This document shows positions 9,504-20,130 of a stretch of 20,445 nt of DNA, piece by piece. The position numbers and the translations under genes are program-made. The notes under the pieces were generated by a model that was given only the letters and a program-made list of their open reading frames with translations, searched no databases and was not told where the DNA came from. The stretch covers positions 1 to 20,445 of the forward strand of contig JAYMTA010001353.1 in NCBI GenBank assembly GCA_036897625.1, given 5' to 3'. The first letter of the stretch is position 1. Every line of letters starts with the position of its first letter. This stretch comes from Pelargonium cotyledonis (Eukaryota > Streptophyta > Magnoliopsida > Geraniales > Geraniaceae).

Positions 9504-12118
9504 TCACAAATTTAGTTCCAAATCTGGATGAAATTTAGAACTGAAAACGCGCTTAGTGCCTTCATCTTCCCACCTCAACCCATCCCACCAACTCGGCTCT
9601 CCTGTTATTTTCTTCAAGCTGTTCTTTGCACTGCTGGAATCAAATGGGAGATGTCTAAGACGGTGGCACTCATAAACCTCAACGCTTATCAAAGAAGGAA
9701 AGCGCAATGCTCGTGGATAGATGGTCTTCAGCATTGGTAGATTCGATAAACGAAGCCTTTTCAGACTAGAAAATATGCTCAAGCAATCTTCATCCTCCCC
9801 GTCTCCTAAATGACCACTCACAACTTGTTTCATGTTCGAACAATGATGAATGCATAAATCAGTGAGGTTGTGGAAGTAATCATTGCTTCTGGAGAAGTCC
9901 ACTTCCAGCACAAATCCTTGCACCAATGATCTGCAGTAATGTATAGACAGACTCTCCAAATACTGCAGAGATGTTCCTGATCCTCTGATTGAGGTCAAAC
10001 CCGAGCAAGTAACAAGTGATAGCGCTCTTGTGTACCCATTTAACTTTTGAGAGTCGAATAAGTAATCAGCAGAGCGTTTATTACATAAGGTGAGACATAT
10101 GTCACTGACATGCTTCAAATGTTTCATTGCCTCCAGTAATGCTATTTCACCATTGCATAGTTCGTCGTACGAATGCAGATGAAGAAATGGAGATTCTAGC
10201 TTACTGAACATTTGCAGTGAGGGAAGACTTGACACCAGCTCCTTAGCAATTTGTTTGAGATTTGCCATATCATTTAAAATCAAAACCATCAGCTTCTTCA
10301 GTTTCTTGAGCTAAACTGGCAGTTCTTTTAATGCTGTCCCGGATAGGTTGAGGTAACGCAAGTTAATCAATTCACCAATTCCCTCGAGAAGTTCCAACGA
10401 AGAGTTATGAGACAAGTCTAGAACTTTTAAGGACCAGAAAAAATCATTTGGTAATATGAAACAATTGCCATGGAAATTGACAACCCTAACTATCAAAGTT
10501 GGAGACTGCGACAAGATGTTATTTTAGTGACATCTTCAATGCTTTGTTCCCACAGTGACATCCTTTCCACAGAGCCAAGAACTTCATTTGAACTAGCTGC
10601 AGCAGCTTCTCCTTCTTGTACCAAGATCTTCCTTGTCTTGCCATCATCACAAGCTATCCACAAGGCCATTTCACGGATCAAATCATGCATTGTAACACTC
10701 ATTTCAAGTTCATCAGTTTGCAACAAACTCGCCAGCTTCAAACTTTCAATCAGATGATGTCCATGGTTACGAGCTTCATGTGTCTCTCTGGATTCAACCA
10801 CAAACCCCTCCCCAATCCAGAGGTCAATAAGCTCATCAATTCCAATAACATGGTCCTCAGGGAAAATGGAGAAATACAGGAAACAGGATTTGAGGGCGTC
10901 ATTTGGCAAGCTATCATAACTTAACTTGAGAACAGGAAAGACATCATCCATCATACCTGATAACTTTGGCAGATCTTTCTTCAGTGTATCTATGGCATGC
11001 TTCCAATCTTGATATTTCGTCCTGCTAGCCATGGCACGCCCAGCAGTAACCAGAGCAAGTGGCAAACCATGACACTTATTGGCAATAACTTGGGCCAACT
11101 TGGGGATTTGTGGATGACAATTTAAAGTGTCTTCACCAACATTCATCCTGAACAATTCCAAGGCTTCTTTAGCTGGCAAACACTCTATCTTTATCTTCTT
11201 GTGAGCTTGCATCTGGACACAGACTTCCTCTGACCTAGTTGTAAATATAACTTTGGATCCATTTGCTGGATATGGAATCCCTTCTCTTAAGAGGTCGAAT
11301 CGCTCCCATAAATCGTCTAACAAGAGCAGAAACGTTTTCTCTTTCAAGACATTGAATAGTACAGCAACTTTCTCACTTTGGCTTCTATCTTTCCATATGT
11401 TATCTGGGATCATAAACTTATTCCTTATGACTTCTTGAACCTTTTCAATGCTTCCAGCTTGTTTGGAGTTGGACACCACAGCCCAAATCACCATATCAAA
11501 TCCTTTTCCATTGCTGGTGGGACAGAGAAGAGAAGAACCTGTGTTGTTAATTTTGTTCAAGAGGGTAGTCTTTCCAACACCTGGCATTCCATATAACCCG
11601 ATAATCCCAACATATTCATCTCGAACGTAGCTCAGAACCTTCTCAAGCGTGGAGTCTAAGCCCACAGTCTTCTCCATAGGCCTCTCGTGGAATTGGGCAG
11701 GAGGCAACTTGTAGGCCACTTCACCAAAATTGCCTTCAGTTTTCAGCTTACTCACATCATCCAGTAGCTGGCTTACTTTCTTTCCAAGTTTGTAGCTAGT
11801 GTAGCAATTCTTGGGAAGCCAACTCACTCCAAAACAAGGCGCCTGATTGTTGCCTCGTTCTAGAGTCTCCTTCACTTTCTCCTCCATGCGTTGGACTCGA
11901 TTGAACCATCCATCCACTTCGCTTCTACGCTTTATTTGCTGTTCCTCGTCATATTCAACCCTTCCCAGCACATCATCTCTTGTTTCCTTCAGTTGCTCCA
12001 TTTCGGTTTTCAGGGACTGCAGATTGTGTTCTAGATTGAAAAAGTAGGAAAAATGGTTAGCAGTTGAACTCCACGTCCATTTGGCAACTTCCATGATTGG
12101 GCTCACCAAGGCATCCAT
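9504..12118 (-). pseudogene. CC-NB-LRR (RPS5/RPS2-like) resistance gene, broken by a frameshift and a stop
   Basis: CNL proteins are cytosolic immune receptors that sense pathogen effectors (family knowledge). The frame opens with ATG at 12118. The first 541 codons give a coiled-coil N-terminus (about 1-150), P-loop GMPGVGKTT (about 177-185), kinase-2 LLLLDDLW (about 264-271), RNBS-B FTTRSEE, GLPLA (351-355), RNBS-D CFLYFSIFPED and MHD (477-479). The frame then stops at 10493. The LRR region continues in another minus frame (from about 10514: leucine-rich LDLSHNSSLELLEGIGEL), implying a 1-bp deletion or equivalent near 10505-10514. A TAG at 10313-10311 interrupts this second frame where relatives usually carry Glu before LKKLKKL. 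It then runs open to TGA at 9504 with a typical RPS5-like tail (WWDGLRWEDE). Length is near the usual 870-900 residues, with no intron. The ATPase motifs are intact. A truncated CC-NB product, a rare allele or a sequence error remain possible. Confidence 0.85.
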
Positions 12119-12523
12119 GGATTCTTTTTGGTGATATCACAGAAATGATCAAATAATGGAAAACAAAATCTAGTGTTGAAAGGCTAGAAATAGATGATAA
12201 TGATTGATGGGAATGTAAAAAAACTGTAGACTCATAAATGTCCTAATAGTGACAAAATCTTAAGTTCCCATATATGCAATTAACTATGCCTTCCTCCTTC
12301 CACATAGCAAAGAAAAGAAACATTCTGTTTCCTATAGTTCTTTGCTTTTCCACCTGTTGCAAGTATCTTTATACCGAGTCTTCTACACTGCATTGTTCCC
12401 TTATGAATTAAAGATACTCCACATTTTTCAAAAGAAACCATCTCCATTCTCCACCACCATGACATGATCAGCATCTCATATCCTCCTTTCATAAATCACA
12501 ACAGCCTTAAGCAACAGACAGCA

Positions 12524-12748
12524 ATGGAAAATAGGAGTAGCGATAAAGAAAAGAATGTAATAGTGGATATCAACCAAAGAAGCCACATGCCAGAAAATAC
12601 TAGAACTCTTCTTGATCTAAGCTCAATGCAAGCAATTAACCAGACATGCAAGCCCCACATTTTGTTCACAAGAACTTTCACTGAAGCATTTTCACAAACA
12701 GTTGGTGGGCATCTTGTGAATCCTTCTAATGCCAAGCTTGGTTACTAA
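12524..12748 (+). CDS. Unrecognised short ORF, 74 residues
   Basis: ATG at 12524 to TAA at 12746-12748, giving MENRSSDKEKNVIVDIN... and ending NPSNAKLGY. It is polar and has no signal peptide, membrane segment or motif I know. It lies about 400 bp upstream of the CNL start on the opposite strand. The opposite strand is also open across almost the same bases with a hydrophobic frame, but that frame begins with TTG. Length is within what AT-rich plant intergenic DNA gives by chance. Coding status is doubtful. Confidence 0.15.
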   Translation: MENRSSDKEKNVIVDINQRSHMPENTRTLLDLSSMQAINQTCKPHILFTRTFTEAFSQTVGGHLVNPSNAKLGY

Positions 12749-13102
12749 AACACTCAAAACTGATATGTACCTTTCCAGCATAATATCAAAAACGAGGAAT
12801 TTTTATAAAGTTAAGGTTCAATTAACAGACAAACTAAGAAAATGTATTAAATTAAGGTGGGTCAACAACATTACTCGTAAAGTTAATATTTTTAAAATTG
12901 TTTATATTTTTTTTTGAAACAAAATTAAAAACACCTGTTTTTTATTGACAAGTTGAGATTAAATTAAGTAAAGCATATAAGAAATAAATATAGCTGAGAG
13001 TTGAGATTAAAAGTTCTGTTTTTTTGTCAAAAAAAAAAAGAAAAAAAAAAGTTGGAGATCACAATGGCTATATGGATGCATCAGACGGAGCAGATATATC
13101 CA

Positions 13103-13110
13103 TATAAATA
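13103..13110 (+). promoter_or_regulatory. TATA box of the BRCC36 gene
   Basis: TATAAATA at 13103-13110, about 200 bp upstream of the ATG at 13309. A start site 25-35 bp downstream would give a 5'UTR of about 170 bases, a normal size for a plant gene. Position and perfect match to the consensus are the only evidence. Confidence 0.55.
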
Positions 13111-13308
13111 AACTAGACTAGTACACGCGCTACACAGCTTCAAACACAAACCCGACTCTTGAGAGTGTCGAGCTGAGATCCATCTCCAGAAGAACCTTGA
13201 ACAAAAAACATCTCTTTCAGAAATCTGTTCGATCGTCATCATCAATCTTGTCGTTTACAGAGAGAGAAACTGCATATTCTGCGCAGAAAGGGAACGGAAA
13301 GAGCAAAT

Positions 13309-16300
13309 ATGTCGTTAACGGCTGTGAAAATGTCTGAGGATGTGTGGTTAACATGTCTCACCCATGCATTGTCCACTGAGACTGAGGAGATCATGGGCCT
13401 TCTTCTCGGTGATATTGAGGTCTGTTTCTTTACTTTTCAATTGTGACTGTAGATGTTCACGTGACCTATTCTTGTTTTTTAGCTTGAGAAATGTACTGGA
13501 AATGGAGCTGTGTTGATAAAGATTTTGGAGTCTGTGGGTTGTTTTATGAAATGGGTCTTCTTTCATTTTTCTCCTTTTGTATACCCTTGAGCTGAATTGA
13601 ACTGTTGGGTCAGGGTTTTATTAGGGGACAAATTCATGTTTCGTTTCAATTTTGCTCTGATTTTTTTTATTGGCATTTTTTTCTTTTCCTTTTTTGAATG
13701 AGCAATGTAGGGTTGGTTTGGCTGTGCTGTCTCCGTACTTAATTCTAATATAAATACCCTGCTTTGAATTTTGCCATGGCTACATTATACCTCTAGCTTT
13801 TCTGGTTCAACTGTTTAAGAGATGTTTCGTGGGTGTTAAGTGTTAACTGTGAATTTGTGATTATGCATACCTGGAAAAAGTTATCAGAACACTTGCATTA
13901 CTGCAGTGGCCAATGGAAACTTAACATAACTGTAACATATTAATGGGTTTTTATTGCTTTGTCTTTCAAATCAGATATATTATGCTTAGAAGGAAAAGAA
14001 TGTTGGTTGTGTTATGTGTGAGATCCTATTTCAATAATTTAGCACTGTACATTGATGCTTCATTTCAACTTTTTGGTGCCCATTTGACTCATTTCTTTTC
14101 TCTGTTTGTCCATCTTGCAATATTCAACTATCGCTCACTGACATTTGCAATAATTGAACTTGTCAGTGTCATTTACCCATTTCAGCCTGTGTTCCAAGGA
14201 ACTTAATCATTGTATCTGTTTCATCCATTTGTATGCACCTTATGCTCTCCTTTTTGCTCATTATGCTCGTATATAGGCAAACTTAAAAATGAATAAATAC
14301 AACAACTCCACTCACAAGTGAACTTAGAAAACTATGTAGTCTTGTTGCTTTCTATTTTGGAGTTTATACCTCTGCTCTCTCTTTTAATATGAAACCTTTC
14401 TCCATCTGAAATTGCTGATTAGTCAATAAACTTGGTTAATGCTGTGAAAGGGGTTTATTATACTTTCTTTGATATATAGGTAGTTTACCGTGTCCTCTGT
14501 TTTTGCATTACAATGCTTTTGTTCCATGTAAATTTCAGTATTCAAAAAATGGGAATGTGACTGCATTAATATGGGGAGCATCACCTCAGACAAGATCTGA
14601 TCGTCGGAAGGACCGAGTAGAGACTAACCCTGAACAGCTGGCTGCTGCTTCAACCCAGGCTGAAATATCCTTAACTCCTCTTCATGTGCTCACTTCCTTT
14701 TGTTTTTAATTACTCATAGTTTGACTTTACCATCAATGTTAATAGCAATAGGAGAGGATTGGTATTATTGGCGAAGGAAAGTAGCCTTAATGTGCCCAGG
14801 ATCTCAGATTTGAAATAACATCAGGGATTCTAATTTCTATCGATGTTGTGAAAGATGAAGAAAAGTTTCCCAATTTCACACTTAGATCCAGCCTCAATTG
14901 TTATGCAAGTTTTTCTCAAAATGAAGTTTTGCTTCGTTAACCTAACAGGTGAAATGTATTAATGAAGGGAATAGTTTTTGTCAGGCTTGGTTTTCATTGC
15001 CATGCAGGTCTCTTGTGAAATGATCTTCTGCTTGCCCATAGGCATTAGAGTAGCCACTAAAATTATATGTATATTTTATGAGCCATGGTTGAAGCTAACA
15101 GTTGGCTATAGTGGTATTGGTAATTAGTAATATTGACCTGTGCTTGCATGTTGCAATGTGAATGTGCTTATGAAATGTTTTGGTGTCATTGTGTACTTAA
15201 CTTTATATCACAGAATGACCACATCAACAGGAAGGACGACAAGAGTGATTGGCTGGTATCATTCACATCCTCACATTACAGTTCTTCCATCTCATGTTGG
15301 TAAGTGTCGACTAGTACTATAGTTTGTGGTATATATTATCAACAAGCATATATGAGCTATGAATATGTAAGGAGAGTTTCTTGGAATGTTTTGTATAAAA
15401 GGATGATTAATTTGATTTGTGGCTGAGATCTATGGTTCTTTAGTGAATTTGGATATGTATCTGTTACTGACGGTATCAAGTGTAGGCCGAACCAATATTT
15501 TTGATTGGAATAACTTCAACTATTTGGTTTCCACTGTTTGGACGCCATGAATAACAGTGGTTCTTTTCTGATGCACTTTTTTACGTAAATGCCAATGTTG
15601 AAAATCAAGGCATACTTATGTCTTCTACCTTCTGCAGATGTACGAACTCAGGCAATGTATCAACTTCTAGATTCTGGATTCATTGGGCTTATATTTTCCT
15701 GTTTTACTGAGGAAGCTAACAAGGTATGTCTCAAATGCAAAACTTATCTGTTGAAGATGTATGTTGTCCCAGCTGATTCAGAATATGTCTTCTTCTTTTT
15801 TTCTTTTAGATGGGAAGAATACAAGTTATTGCTTTCCAGTCCTCAGATGGGAAACAGAATCATGTGCCAAGACCTATTTCCCTTTCTCCTGTAAGTAGAA
15901 GTCCAGTTATAGATATTGAATCATCGTCATGTTCCTCTGATGCTTCACTAAGATCTGGTTCTACAAGAGTTGAAAATCTTGAACAAGACACCGGGGATTC
16001 AAGAGCAGCTGGGGTTATGAAGGTAGAGAACATGGTTATAAGAGTTGGAGTTTTAACATATACGTCTTGATGTGATTAATGGTGGCTCAAAAAACAGAAG
16101 ATTTTTTTAGGAAGTAACGAGGGTCCTTAGCATGATATCATTCTGATGGAGCAAAGTCTTTTTGTCACATCTTAATAATCATATATGCTGAACTCTTTAG
16201 GTCTCAACTTTTAGTGTATATTGAAATTCTTACTCACTGCATATGTTCCTCTGTTCATGTATTGGAAACTTAGGTTTGTATGACCAGAAATCTTATTCCT

Positions 16301-18495
16301 TTTAAATTTTAATTCTAAAGTAATCATAAAGTTGTCATAGTTTTTCATTACTGATCATAATAACTAACCATTCGATCAGCACACTGTGATTTCATAACAT
16401 GAAGAATTTAAGGAATATGTTGGCTGATACTTAGTAATTGGGTGGATTTTTTTTTTCTTTTCTGATTTGGATCCAAGTTGGACCTATTGTGTTGGTAATT
16501 GTGGTTTCTAATCTGTTTGATATATGGATGAGATCCTCAACTCACTGGATGTATTTTCTAGGAATGGTTCCCTACCTTATGAATATTTGCTGTCTCTTAC
16601 GATTATATTTTCTTATGTTTTGTGCTTCAATTACAAGAATAATGATATCTATCTTTGTTATTTTTATTCACCATGTTTAACAATATGTAATATGCTAGGG
16701 TGGAAGAAAATCTTCCCACTTGGGAGGGTTCTTGGCAAATGCTGATGCCAACCATCTAGGGAGGGAAAGAATTGGAGGAAATTATCATACTGAAAATAGA
16801 GACAGTGCCATTGTAGATATAGACCCTTTGGATGTGTCAGAAAGTATGCAAGAAGCAATGCACCGTTCAAATTTGGACATGAGGTATATATGACGATTCA
16901 CTTTGTTGCTTGATAAGTTGATATCCCTTTTCTTTATTTTTTATACTAATTGTGTTGTTTATTGTTACCTACTTAAACAAGAACTTATGCCACACGTGCT
17001 AGTTCTGTGTTTTTGGCATTAATTTATCCCAAGTCACAATTGTATTCACGAATCTCTGGGATTTTGTTTATTTATTGTTAATCTGTTGTAAAACTTCGGT
17101 CCTCATGCGCATCATTCTGCTAGCTTCTTCAACTCGTCGATCTAGATTTCCCATTTGACTTGGGTTTTCTTTTTGCCTAATGTGACAATCATTAGTTGAA
17201 CTTTAACAGATTCTTTGTGGATATGACATGACTTTCAGTTTTGTACTCTGTTCTCTACCATCTTGTTCTAACCAATACTGATTCTTTTCACTGCCTATTT
17301 TTTAACTAGCCCTTTCTCATTTTGTTTTTATTATAATTATTAGTTTAATCCTTGGACCATTTGTCTGCTTATAGTGGTGCAGAGTATGTTCGGAAAGAAA
17401 TTCCTTTGCTTGTTTTGCCAAGCTCGTCTCTACTTAAGCTTGATTCTTCATTAATTTCATTCACCGATTTGCAACGTGTGTTATATGAAGAGGAGCGGGC
17501 AGCATATAACCAAGCCATTCTGCAGAATACAAGGTGTTCATTTGCCACATTCATGTACCTTTTCTTTATTCTTATGAAATGATATTGTCATGACTTATTT
17601 GATTTATATTACATTTAAATCTATTTCATAAAAATATTACATTTAAATCAAAATCTAATATTCTGTATATTGTCCTAGGGATGGGAAAGTGCATCCATTA
17701 ACTTTCATACATCACACTTCAACATATCAGGCTTCAATGTGCAAGTTGATGGAATATTGGTTTGAATCAAATGCTAACTCAATCTGTATCAGTTATTCGT
17801 GATTGGTTTGTGTTCATACTCACTCCCTCTCATTTGGATCGCTGCAGCTTAAGTCCTGCCATAAATGCCCTCCAAGATCGGTTGAGAGAAAATGAAATTC
17901 GGGTAAGGAACTAAATTGAACTCTTGCAATTGATTGACAGTGAAGGAAGTTTAGAGCAGTCACTTCAATTCAATGGAAAGTAGGAGGATGTGATAGTCCA
18001 TGTAAGCTTAAGCTACTTAAGTGTTGGCCTTTTCCTTCTTGAAGTTCCTATCATCTGAAGCGGTGTGTATTTTGTTTGAAATCAGCATCCTTTCATGTTT
18101 TTTGCGTGTCTGACGAATCAGAGGCATTAGTTTACTGTCACAAATTTAGTAATATTTTTCATCATATACAGTGAGACCTGTTCTTTTGGTGTCTGGAAGG
18201 ACAAGCAAGAAACTCAAAAGACTCGGATTACCAGTTCTGACTGATGTGTTTTTGGACACAGATGGCAATGCTGACTGATGAAGCAAAACTTTTAGAGACC
18301 GGTGATATTAGAGGAAGTGAGTCAAATTCAGGGTCTCCACGTAACCTCCAATCAGGATCTCCACGGAACATCCAATCTTCTCATGGGCTCCGAGGGAGTG
18401 CTTTTGTTCAAAAAGATGCGCATTGCACGTCCGATTCCAGCAGTGCGAGAAGCATTGCTGGAGCTCGTAGCCGGAGCAGAAAAGGGTCATCTTGA
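13309..18495 (+). CDS. BRCC36: BRCC36-type Lys63-specific deubiquitinase (JAMM/MPN+ metalloprotease)
   Basis: BRCC36 is a zinc JAMM protease that cleaves Lys63-linked ubiquitin in the BRCA1-A and BRISC complexes. The plant orthologue is linked to DNA-repair recombination (family knowledge). Ten exons: 13309-13419, 14539-14664, 15212-15299, 15638-15723, 15810-16022, 16699-16883, 17375-17533, 17679-17759, 17848-17902 and 18262-18495 (TGA at 18493). All phases agree and give 445 residues, somewhat longer than the about 406 I recall for Arabidopsis. The MPN domain has Glu27 in EEIMGLLLGD and the full zinc motif H96-S-H98-(7)-S106-x2-D109, so an active enzyme is expected. A Ser-rich acidic insert (about 160-200) and a predicted helical region follow, then a Ser/Arg-rich tail with a short repeat. 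Intron 2 is AT-AC; the others are GT-AG. Introns of 338-1119 bp hold nothing else recognisable. An upstream TATA box sits at 13103. Confidence 0.95.
14665..15211 (+). other. U12-type AT-AC intron inside BRCC36
   Basis: The exon 2/3 join that keeps the conserved STQAE-RMTTSTG sequence has no GT-AG solution at this place. The intron instead starts ATATCCTTAACT and ends ATATCAC. ATATCCTT is the U12 5' splice consensus. TACTTAAC at 15194-15201 matches the U12 branch-point consensus (TTCCTTAAC) at 7 of 9 positions or better, with the branch A about 11 bases before the AC end, the usual spacing. The minor spliceosome should remove this 547-bp intron. Confidence 0.9.
18328..18375 (+). repeat. In-frame 24-bp tandem repeat in the BRCC36 tail
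   Basis: Bases 18328-18351 and 18352-18375 are two copies of a 24-bp unit with three differences. In frame they encode S-G-S-P-R-N-(L/I)-Q twice. The unit lies in the low-complexity Ser/Arg-rich C-terminus. SP sites could be phosphorylated, which is an inference. Likely a recent expansion that lengthens the tail. Confidence 0.9.
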
Positions 18496-18850
18496 TATTC
18501 TGAACTAGATGTTTTTGATGTGTTAAGCAAGTTTGATGTAGAGATGGCCGTTCTGTTCTTGCACCATATCATATGTTTTTTTTGTTGTCTGCGAATGTCG
18601 GTGCCATCTCGAAAACATGTATGATATCAGTCAGAACTGTGTTGATTTTTGGAGCTTGTAAATGATCATGTTTCAGTTGTTATATATACATAGCTGTTTT
18701 AGTTAACCATAACTTATACTTGAATATACCATTTTTTTTCAGTCTGTTGGCTTGTAGTTTTGCAAGGACTTTGTAGAACTAGAAACTAGGTGCCTTAAAG
18801 CCATCACAGTACATCACCAATTATGGCATGTAGAAACTAGCTCTTAATCC
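18496..18850 (+). other. BRCC36 3'UTR and flank
   Basis: T-rich sequence after the BRCC36 stop codon, typical of a plant 3'UTR. The polyadenylation point cannot be fixed. No further ORF is seen. Confidence 0.5.
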
Positions 18851-19016
18851 CCCAACTCAGCTAATACAAAGTCAAACTGGGCCATAATACTAAGGCCCAA
18901 TAAATTCAAAAAAGCCCAATGAGATTGATAAAAATAAGCCCAACTCAGCTAATACAAAAGTTATACTGGCCCATAATAATAAGGCCCAATACAATCAACA
19001 AAGCCCAAACCCAAAA

Positions 19017-19017
<1 letters not shown>
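18851..19017. repeat. 88-bp imperfect tandem duplication rich in GGCCCA/AGCCCA motifs
   Basis: Units start at 18851 and 18939 and share cccaactcagctaatacaaa, then a diverged stretch, a ggcccaata-type block and a caaaaaagccca-type block. Seven copies of GGCCCA, AGCCCA or TGGGCC (18878, 18894, 18913, 18937, 18968, 18983, 19002) fall within about 130 bp. These are site II cores, usually found in plant Pol II promoters. Here they lie between the 3' end of BRCC36 and the 3' end of a tRNA, with no start codon nearby. The repeat ends immediately next to the tRNA. Confidence 0.75.
19013..19016 (-). terminator. Pol III terminator of tRNA-Leu
   Basis: On the minus strand a TTTT run begins two bases after the tRNA 3' end, which is the normal RNA polymerase III stop signal. 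Confidence 0.75.

Positions 19018-19018
<1 letters not shown>

Positions 19019-19097
<79 letters not shown>
19019..19097 (-). tRNA. tRNA-Leu (anticodon UAG), cytosolic
   Basis: The 79-base reverse complement folds as a leucine tRNA. Acceptor arm GACAGTT/AGCTGTC (7 bp with one G-U), D arm GCC/GGC, anticodon stem CCAGA/TCTGG, loop TTTAGGC with anticodon TAG at 19063-19061, long variable arm TCCGAAAGGGC, and T arm GTGGG-TTCAAAT-CCCAC. The long variable arm and TAG anticodon fix the identity. No intron. Internal A and B boxes are present (TGGCCGAGTGG and GGTTCAAATCC). Upstream on the minus strand there is a TATA-like TTTATAAAT about 30 bases away and CAA motifs just before the gene, as is usual for plant nuclear tRNA genes. 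Confidence 0.97.
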
Positions 19098-20130
19098 CTG
19101 GTTGGTAAATTTAGTTACAACATTTATAAATAGTCAGATAAATGTTTTTTTTTTTTTTTTTTAAATTTAGCTCGAGGCTATATTGCCTTGGATCATTCTA
19201 CTAGAAGACTTCACATGCCACTTATAGTTAGTTGAGATACCAATTTCTTATACTCTTTGAAGGTAATGAATAAATAATTGAAAAACTTTTAAGGATAAAT
19301 ATTCGAGGCATTGTATTGATCTGAAGTCAACAAAACACATGTAAATGTAGAACTCTTCTTATTGCATTAGGCTTGTACTAGGGCTTCCAAACAAAATAGG
19401 CTCATATTGAGCACTTGATTGCTTGAATTTGAATATTATTGGCCTACACACCACAAAGATCGCACAGGAAGCATTGTGAAAGGGTTAAGACCCATGAGGA
19501 GGTCCATTGTCAAGTGTACATAAATTTAAGAGTTGAGCCTTTGTAATATAATTGACACATCATCCACAATTTTCTATTACATTAAACACTACAATGATTA
19601 CACTTTAATAAATGGAATAGCATGGACCCACATATATGTTTTTAGCACAATGATTACACTATTTTTGTACTTTTAAATTATTTATTTATTTGTCTTCTTG
19701 TAACTTTATAAATATTCTTATTTGATTTGCATAAGAAACTTGACAAATATCAAATGTAATAATGTATTATGTATGTAATATATATTACATGCATAATTCA
19801 TGATTACCTTATAAAATGAATAAAATATTATAAAGCACATATTACAATGGTATTACACTCTCATTACACCCCATTGGAGATGCTCTAAGAGGATTCGTGG
19901 GGAGTTGGAAGGGTCTTAAAGGGTCCACGAGGAAACCAAGGGTCTAGCTATAAGGAGTGCAAGACTCTTGTGTCTAGACGCGAATTGTAGGATACACACG
20001 GTGAAAGTCACTACGTGTAAGACAATTTTAGAAGGGTTTTCAAGGGGCTATAGGTCGGGCAACATTATTTCACTTAGTGAATCAGCCAACTGATTATGCT
20101 TAGTCAACTCAGTGTCCCAGTGACCCAACC
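19098..20130. other. AT-rich intergenic DNA, no gene seen
   Basis: Includes an 18-base poly-T run (19145-19162), a perfect 18-bp palindrome ATGTAATATATATTACAT (19773-19790) and a MITE-like end near 19850-19890. Coding potential is absent in all frames read. Confidence 0.6.
19546..19892. mobile_element. Possible MITE remnant with a 'GGAGATGCTCTAA' end
   Basis: The right side ends in cccattggagatgctctaag (19869-19888). The reverse complement TTAGAGCATCTCCAATGG is a terminal motif often seen in plant MITEs. The inside is strongly AT-rich and repeats 'attacac' several times. A matching left end was not convincingly found, so the left limit is a guess. Confidence 0.25.

Larger units (their letters stand above)
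12119..13308. other. Divergent intergenic region between the CNL gene and the BRCC36 gene
   Basis: This holds the promoters of both flanking genes. A short unexplained ORF lies at 12524-12748 and a TATA box at 13103, both listed separately. Bases 12760-13060 are very AT-rich with poly-T and poly-A runs (about 12908-12914 and 13029-13050). Nothing else is recognisable. Confidence 0.6.

Noticed and set aside
9504..10289. Separate 261-residue LRR gene on the minus strand
   Set aside because: It is the in-frame continuation of the CNL LRR region after the TAG at 10311; its first Met is internal to an LRR unit.
10470..10924. Plus-strand ORFs opposite the CNL gene
   Set aside because: These are antisense shadows of the NB-ARC coding sequence and have no domain pattern.
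13943..14206. 87-residue plus-strand ORF
   Set aside because: Sits in BRCC36 intron 1, T-rich and hydrophobic as random intron translations often are.
14665..14672. Sequencing error as the reason for the missing GT donor in BRCC36 intron 2
   Set aside because: The 5' signal, branch site, AC end and spacing all match U12 rules at once, so an error is unlikely.
19773..19790. 18-bp AT palindrome as a regulatory site or replication origin
   Set aside because: Perfect, but made of TA-rich sequence in an AT-rich stretch; expected often enough by chance.
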